This document shows positions 56,301-64,000 of a DNA stretch of 64,000 nucleotides, one piece after another. The stretch is from Burkholderia stabilis (GTDB taxonomy: Bacteria; Pseudomonadota; Gammaproteobacteria; Burkholderiales; Burkholderiaceae), in the NCBI RefSeq assembly GCF_001742165.1, contig NZ_CP016443.1, forward strand, positions 3,038,001 through 3,102,000, in the 5' to 3' direction. Positions within the stretch are counted from its first letter, which is position 1, and every line of letters begins with the position of its first letter. A program made the position numbers and the translations under genes. The notes beneath the pieces are model-generated. The model was not told where the DNA came from. It saw nothing but the letters and a program-made list of their open reading frames with translations, and did no database searches.

Positions 56301-56777
56301 ATGACGGAAGACATGAAGACGTGGTTCGAGATTTACATGCTCCAGAACCGCTATATCGGGCACCTCGACAACAACCGGCTCGAACACTGGCCGGAAATGT
56401 TCACCGAGGATTGCACGTACGAGATCGTGCCGAAGGAGAACGCGGATCTCGGCTTGCCGGTCGGGATCGTCCACTGCACGAACCAGCGGATGCTGCGCGA
56501 CCGCGTGGTGTCGCTGCGGCACGCGAACATCTTCGAGGAGCACACGTACCGGCACATGACGTCGGGCCTGACGATCGTCGCCGAACGCGACGGCGAGATC
56601 GACACCGAGAGCAACTACGTCGTGGTGCAGACGCGCAGCAACGGCGAATCGAACGTGTACCAGGCCGGCAAGTATTACGACACGGTCGTGCGCACGCCCG
56701 ACGGGCTGCGCTACAAGACCAAGCGCGTGATTTACGACACGTCGCGCGTGCAGACGCTGCTCGCGACCCCGATCTGA
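56301..56777 (+). CDS. andAd: anthranilate 1,2-dioxygenase small (beta) subunit
   Basis: 158 residues, ring-hydroxylating beta-subunit fold (NTF2-like): FEIYMLQNRYIGHLDNNRLEHWPEMFTEDCTYEIVPKEN, RMLRDRVVSLRHANIFEEHTYRHMTSG, SNVYQAGKYYDTVV. No catalytic residues of its own; it builds the alpha3beta3 hexamer. 14 bp after andAc with GGAG upstream. Confidence 0.93.
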   Translation: MTEDMKTWFEIYMLQNRYIGHLDNNRLEHWPEMFTEDCTYEIVPKENADLGLPVGIVHCTNQRMLRDRVVSLRHANIFEEHTYRHMTSGLTIVAERDGEIDTESNYVVVQTRSNGESNVYQAGKYYDTVVRTPDGLRYKTKRVIYDTSRVQTLLATPI

Positions 56778-56794
56778 CGAAGCAAGGAAACGAC

Positions 56795-57121
56795 ATGACC
56801 GAAGCAACGCTGGCCGAGTGGCATCCGCTCGGCGCATTCGACGAATTCTCCGAAGACGAACCGGCGGCGCGCGTCGCCGGCCAGAAGCCGATCGCCGTGT
56901 TCCGGATCGGCGACGAGCTGTTCGCGATGCACGACCTCTGTACGCACGGCCACGCGCGGCTGTCCGAAGGCTATGTGGAGGACGGCTGCGTCGAATGCCC
57001 GCTGCACCAGGGGCTGATCGACATCCGTACCGGCGCGCCGAAATGCGCGCCGATCACCGAGCCGGTGCGGACCTATCCGATCCGGATCGTCGACGGGCAG
57101 GTGGAAGTCAATGTCGGCTGA
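56795..57121 (+). CDS. andAb: anthranilate dioxygenase Rieske ferredoxin
   Basis: 108 residues with one Rieske site, CTHGHARLSEG...CPLHQG, and a bound position at DIRTGAPKCAPITEPVRTYP. Shuttles electrons from the reductase to the oxygenase. Starts 17 bp after andAd behind AAGGAAA; its end overlaps andAa by 11 bp. Confidence 0.94.
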   Translation: MTEATLAEWHPLGAFDEFSEDEPAARVAGQKPIAVFRIGDELFAMHDLCTHGHARLSEGYVEDGCVECPLHQGLIDIRTGAPKCAPITEPVRTYPIRIVDGQVEVNVG

Positions 57122-58331
57122 CCCGTTCGTGATCGTCGGCGCGGGCCATGCGGCGCGGCGCACGGCCGAAGCGCTGCGCGAGCGCGATGCCGATGCGCGC
57201 ATCGTGATGATCGGCGCGGAGCGCGAGCTGCCGTACGACCGGCCCGCGTTGTCGAAGGATGCGCTGCTGACCGACGGCGGCGAACAGCGTGCGTTCGTGC
57301 GCGATGCGGTGTGGTACGACGCGCAGCGCATCGAGCTGCGGCTCGGCACGCGTGTCGACGCGATCGAGCGCAATGCGCAGCGCGTGCGGCTCGACGACGG
57401 CGCTGCGCTGCCTTATGCGCGACTCGTGCTCGCGACGGGTTCGCGGGTGCGCACGTTCGGCGGCGCGATCGACGAAGGTATCGAGCCGCATTACGTGCGC
57501 ACGGTGGCCGATGCGCGTGCGTTGCGCGCGCAACTGGTGCCGGGCCGCCGCGTAGCGGTGCTTGGCGGCGGCTTCATCGGCCTTGAAGTGGCGGCCGCGG
57601 CGCGCCAGCTCGGTTGCGACGTGACGGTGATCGACCCGGCGCCGCGCTTGCTGCAGCGTGCGTTGCCGGAAGTCGTCGGCGCGTATGCGCGTGAATTGCA
57701 CGACGCGCGCGGCGTGGTCTTTCAGATGGCGACGCTGCCGCGCGCGATCCGTCGTGGGCCGGCGGGCGGGGCGATCGTCGAGACCGATCGCGGCGACGTG
57801 CAGGCCGACATCGTCGTGGTCGGCATCGGCGTGGTGCCGAATGTCGAGCTGGCGCAGGCGGCCGGGCTCGATGTCGACAACGGGATACGCGTCGACGCGG
57901 GCTGCCGCACGGCCGATCCCGCGATCTTCGCGGCGGGCGAGGTGACGATGCATTTCAATCCGCTGCTCGGGCGTCATGTGCGGATCGAATCGTGGCAGGT
58001 TGCCGAAAACCAGCCGGCCGTCGCGGCCGCGAACATGCTCGGCGCGGACGACGCTTATGCCGAGCTGCCGTGGCTGTGGTCCGATCAGTACGACTGCAAC
58101 CTGCAGATGCTCGGGCTGTTCGGCAGCGAACGCACGATCGTCGTGCGCGGCGATCCGGCGAGCGGGCCGTTCACCGTGTTCGGGCTGGGCGACGACGGCA
58201 GGATCGTCGCGGTGGCCGCGGCGAACCTGGGGCGCGACATCGGCGCATCGCGCCGGCTGATCGCGGCGGGGGCCGTGCCCGATCCGGTGAAGCTTGCCGA
58301 TCCGGCGGTGAACCTGAAAGCCTTCCTGTAA
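57111..58331 (+). CDS. andAa: anthranilate dioxygenase ferredoxin reductase
   Basis: 406 residues, FAD/NADH reductase of the class III (BphA4-like) type: FVIVGAGHAARRTAEALRE (FAD), VAVLGGGFIGLEVAAAARQLG (NADH), ADIVVVGIGVVPNVELA and DPAIFAAGEVT, with the C-terminal reductase domain (ESWQVAENQPAVAAANML). Translation overlaps andAb by 11 bp. Last gene of the and operon, ended by a hairpin. Confidence 0.94.
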   Translation: MSADPFVIVGAGHAARRTAEALRERDADARIVMIGAERELPYDRPALSKDALLTDGGEQRAFVRDAVWYDAQRIELRLGTRVDAIERNAQRVRLDDGAALPYARLVLATGSRVRTFGGAIDEGIEPHYVRTVADARALRAQLVPGRRVAVLGGGFIGLEVAAAARQLGCDVTVIDPAPRLLQRALPEVVGAYARELHDARGVVFQMATLPRAIRRGPAGGAIVETDRGDVQADIVVVGIGVVPNVELAQAAGLDVDNGIRVDAGCRTADPAIFAAGEVTMHFNPLLGRHVRIESWQVAENQPAVAAANMLGADDAYAELPWLWSDQYDCNLQMLGLFGSERTIVVRGDPASGPFTVFGLGDDGRIVAVAAANLGRDIGASRRLIAAGAVPDPVKLADPAVNLKAFL

Positions 58332-58340
58332 CGCCGAAAG

Positions 58341-58372
58341 CGCCGCGCGGCCGATCGTCCGGCCGCGCGGCG
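58341..58372. terminator. hairpin between andAa and the DUF1177 gene
   Basis: CGCCGCGCGGCCG, 6-base loop, CGGCCGCGCGGCG: perfect 13-base arms 10 bp after the andAa stop and before the convergent gene. Lacks a T-run but is very stable. Confidence 0.65.
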
Positions 58373-58382
58373 TCCGGCGTCG

Positions 58383-59342
58383 TTATGCGGCCTTGCCGTA
58401 GCCCTGGAACACGCTCAGGTCCGGATACACGTTGCGGATCTTGCGCCATTCGTTCGCGTCGTAGAACTCGCACGCGCCGGCCGTGAAGCGCTTCGCGACT
58501 TCGACCGAGAAGCGTACGGCTTCGGCGAGATCGACTTCGTGGCTCGCGCTCGAATCGCTGCCGCCGACGACGGCGCGTGCAGTGATCGCAACGCCGACGA
58601 CGGGCTTATCGGTGCCGACGTGCGGCTGCATGATGCTGTTGAAGTGCGACAGCCCGTTGTCGTACGGCGTGATGTCCTGCAGCGAGATCGGGAACGTGAC
58701 GGCCGGCATGCCGGTCGTCGATTCCATGATCGAAACGAGATCGGGCGCCATCCGCAGGATGTAACCCTGCATTGCGGTCGGCGACAGCGCAAAGCCGCGC
58801 TGCTTGACGATCCGGTTGCCCTTCGACGCATCGAGCGACAGGATCGCGTCCATGTCGGGCGTCACTTCGTAGCGGTTCATCGTCGCCGACGAAACCGGCA
58901 TCCCCATGAACGGCACGCCGTTGTTCTCGCTCATCGACACGTCGGTCGACAGGTGCGTCGTGACGACCACGTCGCCGGGCAGCACGTCGCCGTTCGCCTT
59001 CATCTGCGCGAGTTTCAGCGCAGCCGCGAGCGAGCCGATCGGGCCATCTGCGTCCGACACCATCCCGAACTTCGCGGGCCGCGCGCCGATCGCGCCGTTG
59101 CGGCCGACGATGCCGAGCGTGCGCGCATCGCCGCCGGCCGTCTTGCCGCGCGTGCCGGGGATCACGATCCGGATGAAATCGGTGGTCTTCGTCGTGTCTT
59201 CCGGCGGTTCGTTGTTGACCGTGGTGACCTCGACCGTCACGCCGTGTGTTGCATAGGGCGCGAACAGCGCGGCGATGTGCTGCCCGTTGACGGTCGCGCC
59301 GTCGAGCGCGTCGAAAATGACGAGGGTCTGTTTCAGTGCCAT
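58383..59342 (-). CDS. DUF1177-family protein
   Basis: 319 residues of a conserved family of unknown function: KQTLVIFDALDGATVNGQHIAALF, FIRIVIPGTRGKTAGGDARTLGIVGRNGAIGARP, VVVTTHLSTDVS, DAILSLDASKGNRIVKQRGFALSPTAMQGYILR, ISLQDITPYDNGLSHFNSIMQPH and a C-terminal ASHEVDLAEAVRFSVEVAK. Conserved His and Asp residues suggest a metal-dependent hydrolase-like enzyme; this is not established. Cytoplasmic, no signal. Ends the minus-strand cluster with porin, peptidase E, aminotransferase and OPT transporter. Confidence 0.85.
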   Translation of the reverse strand: MALKQTLVIFDALDGATVNGQHIAALFAPYATHGVTVEVTTVNNEPPEDTTKTTDFIRIVIPGTRGKTAGGDARTLGIVGRNGAIGARPAKFGMVSDADGPIGSLAAALKLAQMKANGDVLPGDVVVTTHLSTDVSMSENNGVPFMGMPVSSATMNRYEVTPDMDAILSLDASKGNRIVKQRGFALSPTAMQGYILRMAPDLVSIMESTTGMPAVTFPISLQDITPYDNGLSHFNSIMQPHVGTDKPVVGVAITARAVVGGSDSSASHEVDLAEAVRFSVEVAKRFTAGACEFYDANEWRKIRNVYPDLSVFQGYGKAA

Positions 59343-59421
59343 CGAATGCCTCTTGATTCAGGTTGCCGATGCGGCGGTCGTGCGCCGCGCCGCGGGCCGC
59401 ATCGGTCGAATGCGCGGTGGA

Positions 59422-60567
59422 TCAGAAGAAGTGCCGCAGGCCGAGCAGCACGGAAAGCTGCTCGTTGCGGCCGTTGAGTGCGGTGCCGTGCGCGGCGGCC
59501 GCATTGGTCGTCGTGTTGCCGAACAGGCCCGACCAGCCGCCGCGTGTCCATTCGTAGGAGGTCGCGACGTACACGTCGGTGCGCTTGCTGAGGCTGTAGT
59601 CGGCGACGCCGTACACGGTGCTGCGCGCGCCGTTGAAGCCGTCGGCGAGCGTGCGGTTGTACATCCCCGCGACGACGAAGTTCCACACGGGCGTCGCGCG
59701 CCAGCTCGCACCGACCGTGAAGAAGTCGTCGCGGCGATGCGAGTCGAACACCGAGTTGATCGTGACGGCGGCGGTCGGCGAGCCGGACGCCATGCTCGTG
59801 ATCGACGCCGTGTCGGTGCCGCCGTTCGACGAATCGAAGCCGGCGTCGCGATCGCTGTGCAGGTAGTTCGCGAACACGTTCACGCTGCCGATCGCGGCCT
59901 TCGCGCCGGCGAGGTAGATCCGCGCGCGGCGGCTTTGCGTGTCGCGCGTCTGCTGCGCGTCGCCGATCACCGTGACCGGGCCCGATTCGTACTTGAGCCC
60001 GAGCGACATCGACGAGCGTGCGCGCGTGTCGCCCGCGATCCCGCCGAACGCATACTCGGCGATCACCTGCATCGGCCCGTAGGTGCCGGTGTAGCTGACC
60101 GCGTTGTCGTAGCGCTGACCGACGAGGTAGACCTGCCATGAATTGGTCGGCGCGGCGCCCACGCCCAGTGGATCGACGTAGTACAGCATCGTGTTGCCGG
60201 TCGTGTACTGCCGGCCGAGCGCGAGCTCGCCCCAACGCTCGTGACCGAGCTTCACGAATGCTTGCCGGCCGAACAACTGACCCTGCTGGTCGAGCTTGCC
60301 GTTGTTCGCGAGAAAGCCGTTTTCCAGCGTGAAGCCGGCTTTCCAGCCGTCGCCGAGCGCTTCATTGCCTTTCAGTCCGAAGCGGCTGCCGGACAGGAAA
60401 CCCTCGTTGCCTTGCTGCAGGCCGATCGTGCGATCGCCGGACGGGTTGGTGTGCGTCTGATACCCGATCGCGACGTCGATGACGCCGTACAGCGTCACGG
60501 TGGACTGTGCGTGCGCGACGCCTGTCGCGCCGGCCAACAGCGCGAGTCCGGCAAGCTGCTTCTTCAT
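59422..60567 (-). CDS. general porin (Burkholderia OpcP/Omp38 type)
   Basis: 381 residues with signal peptide ending GVAHAQ, then STVTLYGVIDVAIGYQTHTNPSG at the first strand, alternating-strand composition with KYESGPVTVIGDAQ and ASYEWTRGGWSGLFG near the end, and a terminal LRHFF. It forms a trimeric 16-strand barrel in the outer membrane. Embedded between peptidase E and DUF1177 genes, so it is probably a dedicated entry pore for that pathway's substrate. Confidence 0.93.
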   Translation of the reverse strand: MKKQLAGLALLAGATGVAHAQSTVTLYGVIDVAIGYQTHTNPSGDRTIGLQQGNEGFLSGSRFGLKGNEALGDGWKAGFTLENGFLANNGKLDQQGQLFGRQAFVKLGHERWGELALGRQYTTGNTMLYYVDPLGVGAAPTNSWQVYLVGQRYDNAVSYTGTYGPMQVIAEYAFGGIAGDTRARSSMSLGLKYESGPVTVIGDAQQTRDTQSRRARIYLAGAKAAIGSVNVFANYLHSDRDAGFDSSNGGTDTASITSMASGSPTAAVTINSVFDSHRRDDFFTVGASWRATPVWNFVVAGMYNRTLADGFNGARSTVYGVADYSLSKRTDVYVATSYEWTRGGWSGLFGNTTTNAAAAHGTALNGRNEQLSVLLGLRHFF

Positions 60568-60621
60568 GAAAAGGTCTCCTAACCTGTATGGAACTGTTTT
60601 TTTAAAAGTCGCGCCCGGCGC

Positions 60622-61377
60622 TTATTGCCGGAAAGCCAGCCACTGGTCGATGCCGGCCGGGCCCGTGATCGATGCGAGCGGGAAGGTCGCGTTTTCCGCG
60701 AGCGTGCGCACGTCGGTCTTGCTCGCGAAATGCAGCGCGCCGCGCTCGCCGAGCACGGTGCCCGTCGTGCCGTCGGACAGCAGCGCCGACCCTTCGGGCA
60801 GCGCGAATACCTGCTCGGGCGCGTTGATGTCGAGGAATTCGCCGAGGCGTTCCTCGCGGCTCTCGCCGTTGTGGCCGACCGGCTTGCCGCTGATGAAGTG
60901 CGGGTTGATCTGGAACGGCACGAGACCGAGCGCGCGCAGCGTCTGCGGCTGCACGATCGGCATGTCGTTGGTCGTGCGGATCGTCGGGCACGCGACGTTG
61001 CTGCCCGCGCTCCAGCCGACATACGGCACGCCCGCATGCACGCGCGCGCGGATCGCATCGACGATGTTCGCGTCGTACATGCGCTTGAGCAGCGCGAACG
61101 TGTTGCCGCCGCCGACTGCGATCGCGTTGGCGTTCTCGATCGTCTTGCGCGGATCGGCGCTGTGATGCAGCGATTCGAGCGCGTAGCCCAGTTTCTCGAA
61201 CACCGGCTTCACGATGCCTTCGTAGGTGTCGAAGCTGAACGACACGCCGGCATACGGGACGAAGACGATCTTGCGCGCTTCGTGGCGGAACAGCGCGTGG
61301 ATCTGTTCGGTCGCGTGTTCGAGATAGCCGAGCGCGTCCTTGCGGGAGCTGCTCATCAGCAGAAAGCGTTGGGTCAT
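60622..61377 (-). CDS. pepE: peptidase E (alpha-aspartyl dipeptidase, family S51)
   Basis: 251 residues. GGGNTFALLKRMYDANIVDAIRARVHAGVPYVGWSAGSNVACPTIRTTNDMPIVQP is the S51 core with the nucleophile Ser in GWSAGSNV; NPHF and the following HNGESREERLGEFLD also match. PepE releases N-terminal aspartate from dipeptides. A salvage role for Asp-X dipeptides would fit the neighbouring OPT transporter and porin. Confidence 0.92.
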   Translation of the reverse strand: MTQRFLLMSSSRKDALGYLEHATEQIHALFRHEARKIVFVPYAGVSFSFDTYEGIVKPVFEKLGYALESLHHSADPRKTIENANAIAVGGGNTFALLKRMYDANIVDAIRARVHAGVPYVGWSAGSNVACPTIRTTNDMPIVQPQTLRALGLVPFQINPHFISGKPVGHNGESREERLGEFLDINAPEQVFALPEGSALLSDGTTGTVLGERGALHFASKTDVRTLAENATFPLASITGPAGIDQWLAFRQ

Positions 61378-61408
61378 GGTGGCTCCTGTATCGGTAGTCG
61401 GGGAGGGG

Positions 61409-62593
61409 TCAGCGGGCCGCCGCGCGGATCAGCTCGGCGACACGGTCGATTTCTTCGCGGGTGTTGAAGTAGTGCAGCGACACGCGCGCCATCGTCGCGA
61501 CGCCGTAGCGCGCGAGGATCGCGTCGGCCATGAAGTTGCCGGCTTCGATGATGCAGTGCTGCGTTTCGAGCGCCGCGACGATCGTCGCGGGATCGATGCC
61601 GCGCAGGTTGAACGGCACGATGCCGATGCGGCGTGACGCATCGCGCGGGCCGTACAGCTCGAAGCCCGGCAGCGTCGCGAAGCGCTCGACCGCGTAGGCG
61701 GTCAGGTCGCGCACGCGTGCCTCGATCTGCGCGACGCCGATGCGCTGCGCATAGTCGAGCGCGGCGCCGAGGCCGAGGATCGCCGGCACGATCGGGCAGC
61801 CGGCTTCGAAGCGCTTCGCGCCGGCGACGAACGACAGCGCGCCGGTCGTGCGGTCGTATGCGCCGTTCCACCAGCCCGCGAGCACTGGTTCGAGCGCATC
61901 GATGTGCTCGCGCCGAACATAAAGGAAGCCCGAGCCTTCGGTGGCGCGCAGCGCCTTGCGTCCGCAACCGGCGAGGAAATCGCAGCCGAGCGCGCACACG
62001 TCGGTCTCGACCATGCCGACGCTCTGCGACGCGTTGACGAGCGACAGCACACCGTTTGCACGGGCAACCGCGCACAATGCGGCGGCGTCCTGCAGCGCGC
62101 CCGACGAGTTCGGCACGTGCGAGAACGTGAGCAGGCGCGTGCGCGGTGTGATCGCCTGCGCGAACGCGTCCGGCGACAGCAATCCTTCCTCGTTCGCGGC
62201 GATCATCTTCACGACGATGCCGTGTGTCGTTTCGAGCCGCTTCCATGGCAGCAGGTTGCTGAGCATTTCGGTATCGGCGACGAGCACTTCGTCGCCCGGC
62301 TGCCAGCGCAACCCCTGCGCGACGATCGAGATCGCCTCGGTCGCGTTCTTCGTGAACGCGATTTCGTCGGCCTGCGCGCCGAGGAACGCAGCGAGCTGCG
62401 TGCGCACGGCATCGACGCGCGCATAGGTGGCCTTGCGGAACGCGGGCAGGTAGATGCCGACGCGGCCGGTGTCGCGCAGATAGTCGTTGACGATATCGAG
62501 CACGGGCTCGGGCGGCAGCGACGCGGCGGCCGTATCGAGGTAGATCGTCGATGCGGTCAGCGGCGTATCGGCGCGGATTGCAGTGATGTCCAT
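61409..62593 (-). CDS. PLP-dependent aminotransferase class V-fold enzyme
   Basis: 394 residues: YLDTAAASLPPEPVLDIVNDYLRD, FTKNATEAISIVAQGL, HVPNSSGALQDAAALCAVA, GVLSLVNASQSVGMVETDVCALGCDFLAGCGRKALRATEGSGFLYVR with the PLP lysine in GCGRK. Belongs to the cysteine-desulfurase/isopenicillin-N-epimerase-like group, which act as lyases or epimerases. No Cys desulfurase loop is obvious. 25 bp behind the OPT gene and 32 bp before pepE, so same operon. Confidence 0.87.
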   Translation of the reverse strand: MDITAIRADTPLTASTIYLDTAAASLPPEPVLDIVNDYLRDTGRVGIYLPAFRKATYARVDAVRTQLAAFLGAQADEIAFTKNATEAISIVAQGLRWQPGDEVLVADTEMLSNLLPWKRLETTHGIVVKMIAANEEGLLSPDAFAQAITPRTRLLTFSHVPNSSGALQDAAALCAVARANGVLSLVNASQSVGMVETDVCALGCDFLAGCGRKALRATEGSGFLYVRREHIDALEPVLAGWWNGAYDRTTGALSFVAGAKRFEAGCPIVPAILGLGAALDYAQRIGVAQIEARVRDLTAYAVERFATLPGFELYGPRDASRRIGIVPFNLRGIDPATIVAALETQHCIIEAGNFMADAILARYGVATMARVSLHYFNTREEIDRVAELIRAAAR

Positions 62594-62617
62594 CTGAAGT
62601 CCTGTCGGTGAAACGGA

Positions 62618-64000
62618 TTACTTGAGCTTGATGAGCGAGCGCGTGAAGCTGAAGAGCGCATCGCCCGCGATCACGCCGCCCGCGAACGCGCTCATCTCGG
62701 CGATGTCGCGTTCGCCGCGCGTGCGCAGCAGGATGAAGCGGATCGCGAGGCCGAACAGCACCGCGAAGCCCGCGAGCGGCGACGTGAGCAGCATGCCGGT
62801 CGACAGCAGCACGCCGAGCTGCCGCTTCGCGCCGCCGAGCCACTGCAGCAGCGCGCCGGGCACGGCCCAGATCGCGAGGTCGCGCGCGATGTCCCACGAC
62901 GAACCGGCCTTGATCGACGCGGCATAGACGCGATCGACCGGCGGCAGCATGTCGCGGCTGAAGAAGCCGTGGTGGAACAGCACGACCACGATGCCCGCGA
63001 CGACGAACCCGAGCGTCGCCGCGAGGAACTGCTGGCGGCGGCCGGCCATTTCGAGCGCCGGGTCCTGGCCCGAACCGCGCAGCAGGAAGCCGGTTTTGAG
63101 GTCGTAGCCCATGTCGGCGAACGCCGGGCCGGTCGCGGCGGAGAAGCCGACCAGCACCGCGAGCGCGGGCGCGGGGAAGCCGATCAGGATGCCGATCGTC
63201 AGCGTGATCAGCGCGACCGCGAAGGCCGGGAACCAGCCCGAGTGCATCGCCGCGATGCCGACGATCAGCTCGTGGATGTACGCCGAGAACGCCGCATACA
63301 GCACGAACACGATCAGCATGCCGGTCGACATCTCGGAGAAGCCGCCGGTGCAGCCGACGATCACGAGCGCGATCAGCATGTAGACGACGTAGCCGAGGCC
63401 GAGGATGCGGCCCGCGCGAAGCGGCGACACGTCGCCGGTGCCGGCTTCGTCGACCGGCGCGCGTCGTGCGCGTCGGATCTCGGACGACACCTGCAGCATC
63501 GCGACGATGCCCGCGCCGATCATCACGCCGTGCGGGATGTAGGCCTTCGCGATGTCGACGCCCGTCAGCGCGACCGAGTAGCCGCGGATCAGCAGGCCGA
63601 GGCCGAACATCGTCAGCGCGGCCAGGTTGCCGAGGAACGCCGCGCCGAACGCGGACATCGGAATGCCGAGCCACGCGCCGGCCACGCCGACCGCGACGCC
63701 GATCCCGAGGAACGCGGCCTTGCGCCCGCCGCGGTCGCCGGCCCAGATCGCTTCGGCGGTCGCGACGCCCGACGGCCAGCTGCCCGTCGCCGGGAAGATC
63801 CGGCTGCCGAACAGCAGGTACAGCATCGTGCCGTCGACGAGCATCGCGGCGAGCGCGCCGATCAGCATCGGCGTCGCGAGTTCGGGCATGCCCATCGCGT
63901 ACGGCACGCCGATCGGGATCATCAGCGAGTTCGCCGCGCCGAACGTGGCCGACGAAATGGCCGTCTGCACGAGGTTCTGGCGTTCGAGCACGCGAAAGCG
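62618..64000 (-). CDS. OPT/YSL-family oligopeptide transporter, partial (N-terminus outside window)
   Basis: Over 460 residues seen, continuing upstream past base 64000 without a stop; an internal GTG at 63991 is not the natural start, since family members have further N-terminal membrane helices. About twelve or more hydrophobic segments, with FGAANSLMIPIGVPYAMGMP, ATGSWPSGVATAEAIWAG, GFSAATGPAFADMGYDLKTGFLLRG and IRFILLRTRGERDIAEMSAFAGGVIAGDAL typical of the bacterial OPT branch. Imports small peptides or metal-chelates across the inner membrane. First visible gene of the peptide-type cluster. Confidence 0.88.
   Translation of the reverse strand, partial: RFRVLERQNLVQTAISSATFGAANSLMIPIGVPYAMGMPELATPMLIGALAAMLVDGTMLYLLFGSRIFPATGSWPSGVATAEAIWAGDRGGRKAAFLGIGVAVGVAGAWLGIPMSAFGAAFLGNLAALTMFGLGLLIRGYSVALTGVDIAKAYIPHGVMIGAGIVAMLQVSSEIRRARRAPVDEAGTGDVSPLRAGRILGLGYVVYMLIALVIVGCTGGFSEMSTGMLIVFVLYAAFSAYIHELIVGIAAMHSGWFPAFAVALITLTIGILIGFPAPALAVLVGFSAATGPAFADMGYDLKTGFLLRGSGQDPALEMAGRRQQFLAATLGFVVAGIVVVLFHHGFFSRDMLPPVDRVYAASIKAGSSWDIARDLAIWAVPGALLQWLGGAKRQLGVLLSTGMLLTSPLAGFAVLFGLAIRFILLRTRGERDIAEMSAFAGGVIAGDALFSFTRSLIKLK

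Noticed and set aside
59366..59405. Inverted repeat CCGATGCGGC/GCCGCATCGG between porin and DUF1177 genes as a terminator
   Set aside because: Arms are far apart with a GC-rich 20-base loop and no T-run, so it may be only a weak attenuator; not listed as a feature.

Overview
The window is high-GC DNA from a Burkholderia-type betaproteobacterium, most likely a Burkholderia cepacia complex replicon. The evidence is GC-rich codon use, a Burkholderia-type porin, an HHHH-motif micropeptide, intracellular PHA depolymerase, several LysR/AraC/MarR regulators with divergent targets, and an anthranilate dioxygenase cluster laid out like the three-component AndA system known from B. cepacia. It reads as an accessory, catabolism-rich replicon; no rRNA, tRNA, CRISPR array or replication origin was seen.

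Layout. 0-9.6 kb is a sugar module: a secreted glycoside hydrolase lipoprotein (cut by the left edge), a LacI regulator, an aldose 1-epimerase and a YtfQRT/YjfF-like ABC importer, with AT-rich palindromes in front of three of its units. 9.6-13.5 kb holds a cupin, two small secreted proteins, PHA depolymerase and a glutathione transferase. 13.7-18.5 kb is a striking set: a cyclic-nucleotide-binding/winged-helix/FliG-C-like fusion, MotA- and MotB-like stator proteins, and a chemoreceptor. 19.4-29.0 kb is a lower-GC island: an HNH-nuclease remnant, a metallophosphoesterase translationally coupled to an Hsp90-like (GHKL) ATPase gene that is split by an IS5-family element and abutted by an IS3-family element, an OLD-family ATPase/TOPRIM nuclease, and a SymE-like toxin with a hairpin leader.

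29.3-35.0 kb has a frameshifted amidohydrolase, an MHS-type transporter, two divergent LysR genes, a carboxymuconolactone-decarboxylase-like gene (possibly frameshifted) and a TIGR02594-type protein. 35.2-41.4 kb is an EmrAB-type efflux operon with outer-membrane factor, governed by two related MarR repressors sharing three near-identical 20-bp sites. 41.6-49.3 kb carries split aconitase X (cis-3-hydroxy-L-proline dehydratase), two unknown membrane proteins, an AraC regulator with a FadH-type dienoyl-CoA reductase, and a small unknown gene behind a near-consensus LexA box.

49.4-58.3 kb forms a complete upper and ring-cleavage route: anthranilate to catechol (AndAcAdAbAa), catechol to muconate, muconolactone and enol-lactone (CatA, CatB, CatC), with CatR and AndR-like regulators. 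58.4-64.0 kb is a minus-strand cluster of an OPT-family transporter (cut by the right edge), a class V aminotransferase-fold enzyme, peptidase E, a porin and a DUF1177 protein, which looks like an uncharacterised peptide uptake and breakdown pathway.

The best candidates for undescribed biology are the CNB-FliG-MotAB set, the metallophosphoesterase-Hsp90 pair in the island, the LexA-box gene and the OPT/DUF1177 cluster.
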